DNA of 36,422 nt from an uncultured bacterium (GTDB lineage Bacteria; Planctomycetota; Phycisphaerae; Phycisphaerales; SM1A02). Location of the stretch: positions 1-36,422 of the forward strand of contig CAIKXA010000107.1 of the NCBI GenBank assembly GCA_903831295.1, given 5' to 3'. This document shows positions 1 to 8,929 of this stretch, in pieces (within the stretch, counting starts at the first letter, position 1; each line of letters starts with the position of its first letter). The notes beneath the pieces are model-generated. The model was given only the letters and a program-made list of their open reading frames with translations, was not told where the DNA came from and did no database searches. The position numbers were made by a program, and so were the translations under genes.

Positions 1-3000
1 AAAATTCCGGTCGAGCGCCGTCCACAACAAACACCGCGTTCTGACCAAGGATCACATTTTCATAACGGTGATCCACGGCCACCGCGTCCACGCCCGCAAG
101 CGTGCCGTCGTCGGCATGCAAACTTATCCGTTGCATTCGATACGCAAGCCATTGAGTTTGATATGGCAACACCGTGATTGCATTTGCTTTGGACGACGGA
201 TCATCGGTTGGAATGACAAATGGCAATGGGTTGGATCGTCCAGTGGACAAGTTCAAGGCGGCCACGGATCCAGCGCGCTCAAGCAACAAGCACCACATGC
301 CCGCGATTTGCGCGGGCGGTGAATCCTTATAGCGGCGATCTTGTTGCACCCAACGAGTTGGAAGATTTGCATCGAGTTCCAAAGCGGCGACCACTTCGTC
401 CGTGGCCACAAGCACGCAATCAGGAAGAATGCGTAACCAACGAACTCGACCCCATTCTTCTGGCAACATCCGTTGCGTGATAATGGCGCCAGTCTGGCAA
501 CTGAGAACTTGGATCAACGACGGATTGTTCGTGAGATCATCGATCGCGATCGCCTCGCGTCCGGCCACGCACACCAATTGCGAAGTGGTGTCAGCGGCGT
601 CAATGGCATGCATGGAAGATGCGAATGTCCATTGAGTTGCGCCACTCGCGTTGTTCACCGCGATCATCTCGCCAATATTTCGCAGCAACACGCTCACGGG
701 CCCTGCGCGGACACACGTGATTGCGGCCGCTTCGGCGCGTTCGGTTGCGGTGGCTGATTCAATTGCCTCAAGGCGAGGCGCTTGAAAAAGAGCCGCGGCG
801 GAATTCAGCCTCCATGCGATTTCACCAGTGTTTGGATTCAACGCAACCAACGCGCCGTCATCGCGAGACTGCGCGCACCAAAGCACAATGTTTGGAATCA
901 TGGCCATCACCATTGGATCGCGATCACCAAATGCGCTGCGCCACACAATGCCCAGATCATTTCCGCCACGTAATAAAATACTGGATGGCTCGGCGAACAA
1001 CATGGTTGAACGAGGTCGCTCCGCTTGCGCTTGTGGATCCATGGTCAGCAACCGCCCGGCGAAGGTTGTGCCTCGAGATTGCGCGGACCCCAATTGCGGC
1101 AAGCGCTCTACTGTGTTTGCATGCGGCCAACGCGCGCCGGAGGGCTCGTTCGAATTCATCGACAGACAAATACGCTGCGCTTCCATCCAGCCCATATCGC
1201 GGGCGCGTTGGGCGGCCTCTTGCAAAATATTTTTTACCTCGCCGGCGTTGCTTGAAAGCAAAACCGCCATGTTCACCGCGTTGATGAACGACAACGAATC
1301 ACACTTGAGCATTTCAGCGCGTGCTTGCCGCGCCACGCGTTGTCGGCTGGGCATGTTGGATGTTTGTGGATGCGATAAAACACTTTCAAGCGCCGCCACT
1401 TTCGCGCTGGTGCGCCGCGGATCTTCACCCACCATCTCATCGCGCATGGCTTTGGAATCCAAAATGGAACACCACTGATCCATCGCCACATCGAATTGCC
1501 CCTGCTGCGCGGCGAGATCGCCAATGCGCAACGCGATTGTGGCGTGGTGCGCCGATGAAATCGCGGTGCTGTTTGCAATGGCGAGCAATTGCGCGCGTGT
1601 GTCTTGGTCCATGTCTTTCATGCCCAGCACATCAAGAAGCCTGCGCAATAATTCATCACGCAAATCGCCGGTATTTGCATTGGTGTTCGAGCTGGTGCTG
1701 GTTTGATTGATCGCGCTGGACATGGCCGTGGCGCCATCCAACATCAACGACGACTTGCCCAATGTGCGGCCAAATTCAAGCAGCGCCAGCCCATTGCGTG
1801 GATCGGATGGATTCTTTGCCAGACGATCACGCAGCAATCGCTCGCCTTGTGTGGCCTGCATGGAAAGCGAAACACGTTGCGCATCCACGATGGCGAGTTG
1901 CCCATTTTGCAAAGACAGATTGCCGCCCGCTTGAAGCGGACACTCGCCAAGCGCGCGCCCAGTGGCGGGATCCAGCAACAACACTTTGTTTGTGAGCGGC
2001 ACCGCGAGAAGTGGCTGACCATTTTGATCCGTGCCCAACGCGCATTCTCCGCGCACAGGATTTCTTTCGCTCAACTGATCGGAAAGTTTCCAAAGCGTGT
2101 GGCGCGGATCGTTGATGTCAAGCGCCACAACATCCTCACCCAAAAGATAAATGCGTGATTGATCAGCCAATAAGGATCGAGCCGCGGGAAGTTGCTCGCT
2201 CACGCCAAGCATGGTGGACCACTTGGTGGATCCGTCTTGCGCCGACAAGCACACCAATGTGCTTTGATCGGGCTGAATCCAGAACACGCAATCGTTGGCC
2301 ACCACGGGCGAGGGTAGTTGCCAAGGCGGATTGGCCGCGCGCGGCTCGCGAAGCGGCGCGCTCCATCGACGCAACCAAATCACATGGCCATTGCTTGAGT
2401 CCATTCGCGCCACCACTCCCAAACTTGTGGCGGCAATGACATCTCCATTGAGTTGCGTGGGGGAACTCAGCGGACGCGAAACGGCCAAGCGAACTCCACC
2501 CGCGGCGCCCAATGAATTGGCCCAGCGCAACGCGCCTGTGTCGCGGTCAAGCGCGATCAACCACGCCGCGCTTTCAAGCCGAGAATTACTTTTGCGCGCC
2601 TGCACAACAACCACATCATTGACAATCAACGGTTCTCCGTGCGGAAACAATTCGGCAAACGCATCCGTGCGCGCGAGTCGATCCAAATAAACATCCCACA
2701 AGCGCACGCCGGTTCGCAGGGAAAGCGCGGTAATTTTGGCAAGACCTGATCGCTCCTCCGATAGAGCGTGTCCAGGCAATGTGACCACCACATCATCCGC
2801 GCAAGCCGCCACGGCCAAATCGCTGGGAGCCAAAGTCGCGCGATCACTTGGCGAACCCACGGTTTCTTGCCATCGTCGCAATCCAGTTTGCAAATCGAGC
2901 AAGCGAACAGTGACGCCGTCAGCGATCAGCAAACCATCGGAAGTAAATCGCGCGGTGCTGAGAAGCGCCGAGCCATTGATGGCTGATTCTTGCTGCTCAC

Positions 3001-3766
3001 GAACATGCGATTGCGGATCCAATTGTACGAAGTGCCGATTGAGCCAAGTTTCCGCGATCCACTCGCTCCACAACGGACGCCACTGCGCGATGTCCACAAC
3101 TTTGTCCACGGGAGTTGCGATGTCAGTTTTTTTGGGCGCTGGAGTGATACTAAAACTGGTCTTGAAATTGGCGATATCAAGCGCGGCCTTTTCTAGAAGT
3201 ATTTTTTGTTCAGGCGCCAATGACGGATGACGCAGAGCTTTTTCAATCCAGCGCTGCGCCGAATCCACTCGGCCTTGATCAAGCGACTGCTGCGCGAGTG
3301 TCATCATGGCCTGCAAGCCCGCGGGCGTAAGCGAGCGAAGTTGCGCAACTTGCAAGACCTCGCCCTGATCCAACCTTCGCTGTGCGGCGGCGGATTCCTC
3401 GCGCAACCAACTTTGCATAACCAAGGCGTTGCTCAATAGAAATCGCTCGGCCGCGTCGAGCGTGTTTTGAAACCTGTCGCTAGAGCCATCCCATGGAACC
3501 AATTTATTTGGAAATCGATCCACGGCTTCTTGCAGGGAGCGCGCGCTTTCAGTTGGATTGTTCACGGCGGATTCTTGCGCGCGCCGCAGCAATTCCGCCG
3601 CGGTGGGACTTGTATCTATGGTCACCGGGGCGGATTCCTGGGCGTGAGCGCCGCGCGCCAACAACGCGACGCACAAGGCGACGCACAAGGCGAATGCCGC
3701 GGCGATCTGAAATTGGAAATTGTGATGGGCGACGCGTTTCACGCCTGAACGATACATTGCAACCAT
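1..3766 (-). CDS. Large exported PQQ-like beta-propeller protein (3' end outside window)
   Basis: A single minus-strand frame stays open from the ATG at 3766 to base 1, giving 1255 visible residues with the C-terminus missing. Residues 1-42 form a signal peptide: a basic start, a hydrophobic core with ALCVALCV, and a likely cleavage after GAHA. Residues 40-190 look helical. From about 345 onward PQQ/BamB-type blade motifs recur, such as LIALDRDTGALRW (about 405), LVCLSAQDGSTKW (about 505), LVALNPNTGEIAW (about 970) and MIAVNNASGATQW (about 1030), so there may be two propellers with a helical linker between them. Such proteins are usually periplasmic or envelope scaffolds; the PQQ name reflects the fold, not proven cofactor binding. 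The ATG overlaps the start codon of the divergent lipoprotein gene. A second in-frame ATG at 3757 is an alternative start, and neither has a clear Shine-Dalgarno site. Exact function is unknown. Confidence 0.8.
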   Translation of the reverse strand, partial: MVAMYRSGVKRVAHHNFQFQIAAAFALCVALCVALLARGAHAQESAPVTIDTSPTAAELLRRAQESAVNNPTESARSLQEAVDRFPNKLVPWDGSSDRFQNTLDAAERFLLSNALVMQSWLREESAAAQRRLDQGEVLQVAQLRSLTPAGLQAMMTLAQQSLDQGRVDSAQRWIEKALRHPSLAPEQKILLEKAALDIANFKTSFSITPAPKKTDIATPVDKVVDIAQWRPLWSEWIAETWLNRHFVQLDPQSHVREQQESAINGSALLSTARFTSDGLLIADGVTVRLLDLQTGLRRWQETVGSPSDRATLAPSDLAVAACADDVVVTLPGHALSEERSGLAKITALSLRTGVRLWDVYLDRLARTDAFAELFPHGEPLIVNDVVVVQARKSNSRLESAAWLIALDRDTGALRWANSLGAAGGVRLAVSRPLSSPTQLNGDVIAATSLGVVARMDSSNGHVIWLRRWSAPLREPRAANPPWQLPSPVVANDCVFWIQPDQSTLVCLSAQDGSTKWSTMLGVSEQLPAARSLLADQSRIYLLGEDVVALDINDPRHTLWKLSDQLSERNPVRGECALGTDQNGQPLLAVPLTNKVLLLDPATGRALGECPLQAGGNLSLQNGQLAIVDAQRVSLSMQATQGERLLRDRLAKNPSDPRNGLALLEFGRTLGKSSLMLDGATAMSSAINQTSTSSNTNANTGDLRDELLRRLLDVLGMKDMDQDTRAQLLAIANSTAISSAHHATIALRIGDLAAQQGQFDVAMDQWCSILDSKAMRDEMVGEDPRRTSAKVAALESVLSHPQTSNMPSRQRVARQARAEMLKCDSLSFINAVNMAVLLSSNAGEVKNILQEAAQRARDMGWMEAQRICLSMNSNEPSGARWPHANTVERLPQLGSAQSRGTTFAGRLLTMDPQAQAERPRSTMLFAEPSSILLRGGNDLGIVWRSAFGDRDPMVMAMIPNIVLWCAQSRDDGALVALNPNTGEIAWRLNSAAALFQAPRLEAIESATATERAEAAAITCVRAGPVSVLLRNIGEMIAVNNASGATQWTFASSMHAIDAADTTSQLVCVAGREAIAIDDLTNNPSLIQVLSCQTGAIITQRMLPEEWGRVRWLRILPDCVLVATDEVVAALELDANLPTRWVQQDRRYKDSPPAQIAGMWCLLLERAGSVAALNLSTGRSNPLPFVIPTDDPSSKANAITVLPYQTQWLAYRMQRISLHADDGTLAGVDAVAVDHRYENVILGQNAVFVVDGARPEF
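3666..3693. repeat. 12-bp tandem duplication inside a signal peptide
   Basis: The unit GACGCACAAGGC is present twice back to back (3668-3679 and 3680-3691), with period-12 identity extending to 28 bases. On the minus strand it encodes the duplicated Ala-Leu-Cys-Val in the hydrophobic core of the propeller protein's signal peptide. It keeps frame and may be a slippage product. Confidence 0.85.
3753..3758 (+). promoter_or_regulatory. Leaderless-type -10 (TACATT) for the LEA14-like gene
   Basis: TACATT is followed by exactly 6 bases and then ATG at 3765. No Shine-Dalgarno site is visible. The spacing would place transcription start on the ATG. No good -35 is seen. Confidence 0.4.
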
Positions 3767-4286
3767 GTCCAAGTGCGCATGTGCAAATGTCAAACCAAAG
3801 TCACCCCCTCGATCGGCGCGCGGATGGTTTCTTGCGTTGGCTTTGGGGTTTATTTCCAACCTTTGTGCATGCACCACTCCACCCGCAATTTCCGTGCTTG
3901 CCGTGGACGTGGTTGAAGTTGGAAGCACCGCGAATGAGGTGGCCATACGCCTGCAACTCACAAATCCAACCAAGGTTGCAATTCGAATTGACACTTGGAA
4001 TTATACGGTTCGCGTGCGCGAAGACCAGGTGTATTCAGGGCAATGGGTTGCCGCCATCACTATTCCGCCGGAAAGCAGATTGCTGACGGCGATCCCAGCG
4101 GTGGTGCCAATTCAAAATCAGCCTGGACCGGAATCGCCTTGGAGCATCGATGGATCATTGCGGTATTTGGAAACCAGCCGCTTCAGCCAGCTTTTGTACG
4201 ACCTTGGATTGAATCGTCCCAGCGCGCCGTTCACGGCTTCTGGACCAGGAATGGGTTCAGGTGGAACGATTCCCAGCGCGGGCTAG
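3765..4286 (+). CDS. LEA14-like (LEA type 2) lipoprotein
   Basis: This 173-residue protein has a basic N-terminus, a hydrophobic stretch at 21-33 and a lipobox-like L33-C34-A35-C36, so it is probably exported and lipidated at Cys36. The remainder resembles the LEA type 2 / WHy domain: an immunoglobulin-like beta sandwich with the pattern 'evairLqLtNPtkvairi..w.Ytv'. Members are linked to desiccation or stress tolerance in plants, and the bacterial lipoprotein forms have no settled role. The C-terminal 30 residues are Gly/Ser/Pro-rich. The gene is divergent from the beta-propeller gene and their ATGs overlap in the sequence CATG. Family assignment is by fold-like pattern and so is moderate. 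Confidence 0.65.
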   Translation: MSKCACANVKPKSPPRSARGWFLALALGFISNLCACTTPPAISVLAVDVVEVGSTANEVAIRLQLTNPTKVAIRIDTWNYTVRVREDQVYSGQWVAAITIPPESRLLTAIPAVVPIQNQPGPESPWSIDGSLRYLETSRFSQLLYDLGLNRPSAPFTASGPGMGSGGTIPSAG

Positions 4287-4338
4287 TTTCGATTGGGCAA
4301 CATAAAATTACAGGCGTGACGGCGGTTCAACGCGCGCG

Positions 4339-6540
4339 CTACAAACTGCTTGAATGTTCAAGACTCTGATGCCGCTGCGTTTCAACATTCATTAAATGTT
4401 GATGCACTCCAATGGCGCGTGGATCGGTTGGATCCAACTGCTCCCAACGAATTCGCTCATACGTTCCATCGCCACGCATCTGCCATGACTGACGGCAATC
4501 ATTCAAGCACGTTTGAATCACATCCCAAAGCCGCGCACGATGCTCCAGAAGCAAAATTGGAGTGGCCGCTTCAACACGCGTTTGTAAATTACGATACATC
4601 CAGTCGGCGCTACCGATGAACATTTCGCCGTCGAGTGGATTTTTCTTGCCCGCTTGGAACCAGAAAATTCTGCTGTGCTCCAAGAAACGCCCCACCACGC
4701 TGCGCACGCGAATGTTGTCGCTGAGACCAGGAACTCCTGGCCGCAAACAGCAAAAACCTCGGACAATCAAGTCAATTTGAACGCCAGCTTGGCTGGCGCG
4801 ATAGAGCGCGTCCATGATGCCGCGGTCCTCAAGTTGATTCATCTTTGCGATGATGCGGCCCGGCATTTCAGGCTTGGTGAGTTCAATCTCCTGCTCGATC
4901 AATTGCACGAAACGTTTCTTCATGGCCACCGGCGCGATCAGCAGGCGAAGATAATCGCGCTGACGGCTTCGACCGGTCATGTAATTGAAGAGGCCCGTCA
5001 AGTCCTCCGTGATTTGCGCGTCGCATGTCAACAAACCAATGTCCTCGTACAACCGCGCGGTCTTGGAATTGTAATTACCCGTGCCGATGTGTCCGTAGCA
5101 ACGAATGCCGTCGGCCTCTTGGCGCACAACCAACGCGGTCTTGGTGTGGGTCTTGAGTCCAACCACGCCGTAGGCCACGTGCACGCCCGCGTCCTCCAAC
5201 TTTCTCGCCCAACGAATATTGCGCGCCTCGTCAAAGCGCGCGCGCAATTCAACCAACACCGCAACTTGCTTTCCACTTTCGGCGGCCTGAATGAGGCTGG
5301 TGATAAATGGACTATCGCCACTTGTTCGGTACAAACTTTGCTTGATGCAAAGCACTTTTGGATCCTTCGCGGCCTGCTCAATGAAGTGCTCGATGCTGGC
5401 CTCGAAACTTTCATAAGGATGGTGCAGCAACACGTCGCCCTTGCGAATTCGCGCGAAAATATCGTAGTTTCCGTGGCCAACCTGCGGGGGCTTCAGCGGA
5501 GTCCATGGGCTGAAATGAAGTGTCGCATCATCCAAATCCGCGATCTCGTTCAGCGCTCCATACTCCAGCAGGCCGTCGGTCTCGTAAATATCCGCCTCGT
5601 CAATTTCTAGTTCGTCCATAAGAAATTTAAGAATGCGAGGGTTCGCGTCGCTTGGAATTTCCATGCGCACCACGCGGGCGAATCGGCGCTCGCGCAGTTG
5701 CTGCTGTATCGCCTCAAGCAGATCGTCGGCATCATCGTTGTCGTTGTCTATCTCAGCGTTGCGCGTCACGCGAAATGGAAGCACCTTCAGGATTTCCATT
5801 CCGGGAAAAAGCTCGTCTAAATTATGCTGGATGATGTCTTGCAAAGGAATCCAACGGCGCGTTCCTGGCACGCAGTACAAGCGAGAAGGAATCTCGGGCA
5901 CTTTCACGCGCGCAAAAAGTTGCTCGCTCTCACCGGGTCGTTGCAACATCACGCCAAGACTGACGCTCATGTTGGAGATGAATGGAAACCGATGTCCTGG
6001 ATCGACCGCCAACGGCGTCAGGATTGGAAACACATTGTGGCGAAACCACGCGCGAGCCTCATTCTGCTCGTCGATGTTCAACCCATCCCATTTCAGAAGA
6101 TCAATTTGCTTCTCGCGAAGCGCTGGCAAAAGCTCATTTTTTAGCGTGTTTGCCTGGGATTTGGCCATGGCTACAACGCGCTCCCGAATGCCGGCGAATT
6201 GTTGCGCGGGCGTGAGCGACTCCACCACCGGTCCGACGCGCCCCTGCTCAATCTGGTCGCGCAACGAACCCACGCGCTTCATGAAAAACTCATCTAGGTT
6301 GCTTGAGAAAATGGAAAGAAAACGAATTCGTTCCAACAATGGCGTTCCAGAATCGTTGGCCATGTCCAACACTCGGCGGTTGAATTCAAGCCACTCAAAA
6401 TCACGGTTCAAAAATCGCGCGGGATCCGTGAGAGCCGTGAACGCGCTTGAAGACAACGCACTGGCATCGGCCGCGGGATCAAGTTGAATGCGGGTGCGTT
6501 TCACCGCGCCACCTGATTTGGCGCGAAGCATGCTTCGCAT
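4339..6540 (-). CDS. ppk1: Polyphosphate kinase 1
   Basis: PPK1 reversibly transfers the gamma phosphate of ATP to the end of a polyphosphate chain. The 733-residue product contains the N-terminal FLNRDFEWLEFNRRVL segment (about 43-58), which is highly typical, followed by the head and the two phospholipase-D-like catalytic domains. The autophosphorylated histidine is H465 in GLKTHTK, followed by YGHIGTGNYNSKTARLYED. The second catalytic histidine is H622 in FLEHSRIFWF. Their 157-residue separation equals that of H435 and H592 in E. coli. IGSADWMYRN marks the C-terminal domain. At 733 residues it is somewhat longer than the E. coli enzyme. The start overlaps the end of the upstream COG0720 gene by 40 bases (31 if the ATG at 6531 is used), suggesting co-transcription. 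No ppx gene is adjacent. Confidence 0.97.
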   Translation of the reverse strand: MRSMLRAKSGGAVKRTRIQLDPAADASALSSSAFTALTDPARFLNRDFEWLEFNRRVLDMANDSGTPLLERIRFLSIFSSNLDEFFMKRVGSLRDQIEQGRVGPVVESLTPAQQFAGIRERVVAMAKSQANTLKNELLPALREKQIDLLKWDGLNIDEQNEARAWFRHNVFPILTPLAVDPGHRFPFISNMSVSLGVMLQRPGESEQLFARVKVPEIPSRLYCVPGTRRWIPLQDIIQHNLDELFPGMEILKVLPFRVTRNAEIDNDNDDADDLLEAIQQQLRERRFARVVRMEIPSDANPRILKFLMDELEIDEADIYETDGLLEYGALNEIADLDDATLHFSPWTPLKPPQVGHGNYDIFARIRKGDVLLHHPYESFEASIEHFIEQAAKDPKVLCIKQSLYRTSGDSPFITSLIQAAESGKQVAVLVELRARFDEARNIRWARKLEDAGVHVAYGVVGLKTHTKTALVVRQEADGIRCYGHIGTGNYNSKTARLYEDIGLLTCDAQITEDLTGLFNYMTGRSRQRDYLRLLIAPVAMKKRFVQLIEQEIELTKPEMPGRIIAKMNQLEDRGIMDALYRASQAGVQIDLIVRGFCCLRPGVPGLSDNIRVRSVVGRFLEHSRIFWFQAGKKNPLDGEMFIGSADWMYRNLQTRVEAATPILLLEHRARLWDVIQTCLNDCRQSWQMRGDGTYERIRWEQLDPTDPRAIGVHQHLMNVETQRHQSLEHSSSL

Positions 6541-6878
6541 TGCGGCGCTTCAACCACGCGGACTTCCTTTATACGCACACCACTTGGCAACCTCGCGCCA
6601 ACTTGCTCCGCAATATGTCGCGCCACAAGTTCCGCAGTTGGATTGATCCGATCAAATGGCGCGGTCTCATTCAAGGAGCGGTTGTTGAATGGATGGATGA
6701 CCTCATCGAGTGAATTTTGCAGCAGATGAAAATCACAAAGCAATCCATCGGAGTCAAGCGCGTCGGCGCACACCGCCACGGTGACTTGCCAATTGTGCCC
6801 ATGCATGGGCTCGCGCACTCCCGCCATCACAATGGCGTGCGCCGCGGAAAATGTGCGTTGAATTCGAAGTTCAAACAT
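6501..6878 (-). CDS. 6-pyruvoyl-tetrahydropterin synthase / QueD family (COG0720) protein with altered active site
   Basis: This 125-residue protein has the full T-fold pattern of COG0720. The zinc ligands are present: H14 (FSAAH), H26 and H28 (HGHNW). The C-terminal KEVRVVEAPQCEA segment with the conserved Glu is also present. QueD converts dihydroneopterin triphosphate to 6-carboxytetrahydropterin for queuosine; paralogues serve biopterin or folate synthesis. Here the catalytic Cys expected four residues before the first His of HGH is Arg22, and a Glu sits at 23, giving ExxHGH. The usual FDHRxLN dyad reads FNNRSLN, so Asp and His are both Asn. An ExxHGH form is, as I recall, typical of the PTPS-III subgroup that can replace FolB in folate synthesis. 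The function is therefore uncertain. The ATG at 6878 is preferred over the upstream TTG at 6905 because it gives the standard N-terminus and sits 7 bases after TATACT. ppk1 follows it. Confidence 0.8.
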   Translation of the reverse strand: MFELRIQRTFSAAHAIVMAGVREPMHGHNWQVTVAVCADALDSDGLLCDFHLLQNSLDEVIHPFNNRSLNETAPFDRINPTAELVARHIAEQVGARLPSGVRIKEVRVVEAPQCEACFAPNQVAR

Positions 6879-6885
6879 GAAATTG

Positions 6886-6891
6886 AGTATA
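6886..6891 (-). promoter_or_regulatory. Leaderless-type -10 (TATACT) for the COG0720 gene
   Basis: On the minus strand TATACT lies exactly 7 bases before ATG at 6878. It has five of six matches to TATAAT. No Shine-Dalgarno site is present, and no convincing -35 is seen. Confidence 0.5.
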
Positions 6892-6948
6892 TGGTCTGCC
6901 CGCAAATGTGCCGCAATATTGAATGTTTCACCGCGATGTGGAAATCGT

Positions 6949-6954
6949 TATTGT
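6949..6954 (+). promoter_or_regulatory. Leaderless-type -10 (TATTGT) for the GlmM-like gene
   Basis: TATTGT is followed by 6 bases and ATG at 6961. TTTCAC lies 17 bases upstream as a weak -35. There is no Shine-Dalgarno site. Confidence 0.45.
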
Positions 6955-6960
6955 TTCACG

Positions 6961-8364
6961 ATGAACTCCGCACCTTTGATGCTTAGTGTTTCCGGCGCTC
7001 GGGGCATTGTTGGAAAAACCATGACGCCGCAAGTGGCGCATGCGTTTGGTTTGGCTTTCGGTTCATGGTTGATTGAGCATTCAAATAAAGCGCCGCATGT
7101 GATCACTGGCCGCGATGGCCGCGAAAGTGGCGCGGAACTTTTGGAGCATGCCATCGAAGGCTTGCTTCGCGCCGGTTGCCGCGTGACGGATCTTGGCGTT
7201 GCCATGACTCCGACCGTTGGAGTGATGGTGTTGCATACGCATGCTGACGGCGCGCTGATTTCAACCGCGAGCCACAATCCAATTGAGTGGAATGGTTTCA
7301 AATGCCTTGACGCGTCGGGCGCCGCACCGCCGGTGGAGCAAGCGAATGAAATCATTGAGGGATTTAAAAAAAGATGGAATCCAAACAATGTTGAACGCGC
7401 GCCAACGCCGACGCATGCCATGAATCAAGTGGTCCGCCAAACCGACGCGGATGAGATTCATGTGCGCCGCGTGCTGGAGTTGATCGACCGCGAAACAATT
7501 CGCGCCGCGAAACTGAGCGTGGTGGTTGACAGCGTCAACGGCGCGGGTTGCCGCGCTGTTGGCTTGTTGTTGGATCAATTGGGCGTGCGCCTTGAACACC
7601 TCAATGGCGTGGTCACTGGCTCATTTGCGCACACCCCGGAACCAACCGAAGCCAATTTGCATCAACTCGCTGACGCCGTTGCAAAAGGCTCATTTACCTG
7701 CGGTTTCGCGCAAGATCCAGATGCAGATCGCTTGGCGATTGTGGATGAGAACGGCCGCTACATTGGCGAGGAATATACATTGGCGCTGTGCGCGCTGCGC
7801 GTGCTTGAACGCGTTGGCTCTGGCGCTATGGCCACCAATCTCAGCACCAGTCGCATGATTGATTCTGTCGCGGCAAAATTTTCCGGCAGCCGCGTGTATC
7901 GCAGCGCCGTTGGCGAGGCGAATGTTGTGGCCGCCATGAAAAATTCCAACAGCGTGATTGGTGGCGAAGGCAACGGCGGCGTGATTTGGCCTAGCGTGTG
8001 TTGGATCCGAGATTCACTCAGCGGCATCGCGCTCACGCTTGAACTTCTGGCCACACGCGGCAAAAAATTATCTGTGATCGCGGCGGAAATTCCCGCGGTG
8101 TCGATGATCAAACGCAAACTTGAACTTTCAGGCATTGGTGGAATTGCGGCGGTAAAGCCCGCGCTTGATCGCGTAGCCACGGCATTTGCCGGCGCCAAAG
8201 TTGACACGACCGATGGCGTGCGCATTGATTTGCCAAACGGCTGGGTGCATTTGCGCGCCAGCAATACCGAGCCCATTATTCGCCTGATCGCCGAGGCGGC
8301 GACGGCGATTCAGGCCAACGCCTTGGCCGATGAAGTGGCCGTAATCGCCGGATTACCTGCGTAA
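6961..8364 (+). CDS. glmM: Phosphohexose mutase, probably phosphoglucosamine mutase (GlmM-like)
   Basis: This is a 467-residue alpha-D-phosphohexomutase. The phosphoserine loop TASHNP places the active Ser at 104, close to Ser102 of E. coli GlmM. The metal loop DPDADR puts its three Asp at 252, 254 and 256. A GGEGNGG sugar-binding loop lies near 336-342, and the phosphate-binding RASNTEPIIRL loop is at the C-terminus. The opening SVSGARGIVG and the GEGNGG form resemble the GlmM group of archaea and Bacteroidetes more than E. coli GlmM, so a phosphomannomutase role is possible. Converting GlcN-6-P to GlcN-1-P would feed UDP-GlcNAc synthesis together with the UDPGP-family gene at 11442. The frame is open back to 6877, but ATG 6961 avoids overlap with the divergent gene and has a well-placed -10. 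Confidence 0.85.
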   Translation: MNSAPLMLSVSGARGIVGKTMTPQVAHAFGLAFGSWLIEHSNKAPHVITGRDGRESGAELLEHAIEGLLRAGCRVTDLGVAMTPTVGVMVLHTHADGALISTASHNPIEWNGFKCLDASGAAPPVEQANEIIEGFKKRWNPNNVERAPTPTHAMNQVVRQTDADEIHVRRVLELIDRETIRAAKLSVVVDSVNGAGCRAVGLLLDQLGVRLEHLNGVVTGSFAHTPEPTEANLHQLADAVAKGSFTCGFAQDPDADRLAIVDENGRYIGEEYTLALCALRVLERVGSGAMATNLSTSRMIDSVAAKFSGSRVYRSAVGEANVVAAMKNSNSVIGGEGNGGVIWPSVCWIRDSLSGIALTLELLATRGKKLSVIAAEIPAVSMIKRKLELSGIGGIAAVKPALDRVATAFAGAKVDTTDGVRIDLPNGWVHLRASNTEPIIRLIAEAATAIQANALADEVAVIAGLPA

Positions 8365-8374
8365 ATACACGGAC

Positions 8375-8929
8375 TTATTTTTGGAAGACCGCGGGCAATT
8401 TGCTTTCGCACATGACGTGCTTTGGTGGCGTGGTGGAGCAATCAATATGCACCATGAAAAATCCGCCACCTTTATGCTTGCGAACCGCCGGCCACATGAT
8501 GTGACGATCTGTCCAAGGAATATTTTGCTGCTCCACTTCGCCTAGCGCAACCCACTCCAACCGCCCCTCGTCAAATTCATTCTCGGGAATAAGCGCGGGG
8601 TCAATCAAACGAGTTGTCTCGAACAAGAAAATCAGCCAGTGCACCTGGCCTTGATAGCCCTTCTCGCTGACCACTCCCATGCAGCGCACATCGTCACTCG
8701 CAAGCGTGATGCTGGCCTCCTCGGAAATTTCACGGATGGCGCATTCATGCGGACCCTCGCCTTGGCTGATTTCAAGCTTGCCACCAATGGGGCTGCACAT
8801 TCCAATGTTGGGTTGCTTCTTGCGATGCAACAAAAGGACGCGCCCCTGCTTGTCCCACAAATAGCATAAAACAGCCACTTTATAAGGCAAATTCTCAACG
8901 CTGTATTGCGCGGAATGAAGATCGCTCAA
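8375..8929 (-). CDS. Nudix hydrolase
   Basis: This 184-residue protein is last in the pdxJ-dapA-Nudix operon. It carries a Nudix helix with REISEEASI at the C-terminal side. Nudix enzymes cleave nucleoside diphosphates linked to another group, with Mg or Mn. Two deviations are visible. The loop between the first Gly and the first Glu has 7 residues instead of 5 (GKLEISQGE), and the last Gly of REUxEExGU is Ser. The strand LLLHRKKQPNIGMCSPIGG before the box is typical. The substrate cannot be deduced. The start is TTG at 8929, which overlaps the dapA stop in TTGA (8926-8929), so translation is probably coupled to dapA. Confidence 0.85.
   Translation of the reverse strand: MSDLHSAQYSVENLPYKVAVLCYLWDKQGRVLLLHRKKQPNIGMCSPIGGKLEISQGEGPHECAIREISEEASITLASDDVRCMGVVSEKGYQGQVHWLIFLFETTRLIDPALIPENEFDEGRLEWVALGEVEQQNIPWTDRHIMWPAVRKHKGGGFFMVHIDCSTTPPKHVMCESKLPAVFQK

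Noticed and set aside
721-1478. Several plus-strand frames of 60-216 codons in the first 3.7 kb
   Set aside because: The minus strand carries one continuous beta-propeller frame over the whole stretch; the plus frames overlap one another and have Cys/Arg-rich shadow composition.
4654-5610. Plus-strand open frame opposite ppk1 (318 codons)
   Set aside because: It lies inside a PPK1 gene with all catalytic motifs intact; the opposite strand is not plausible as protein.
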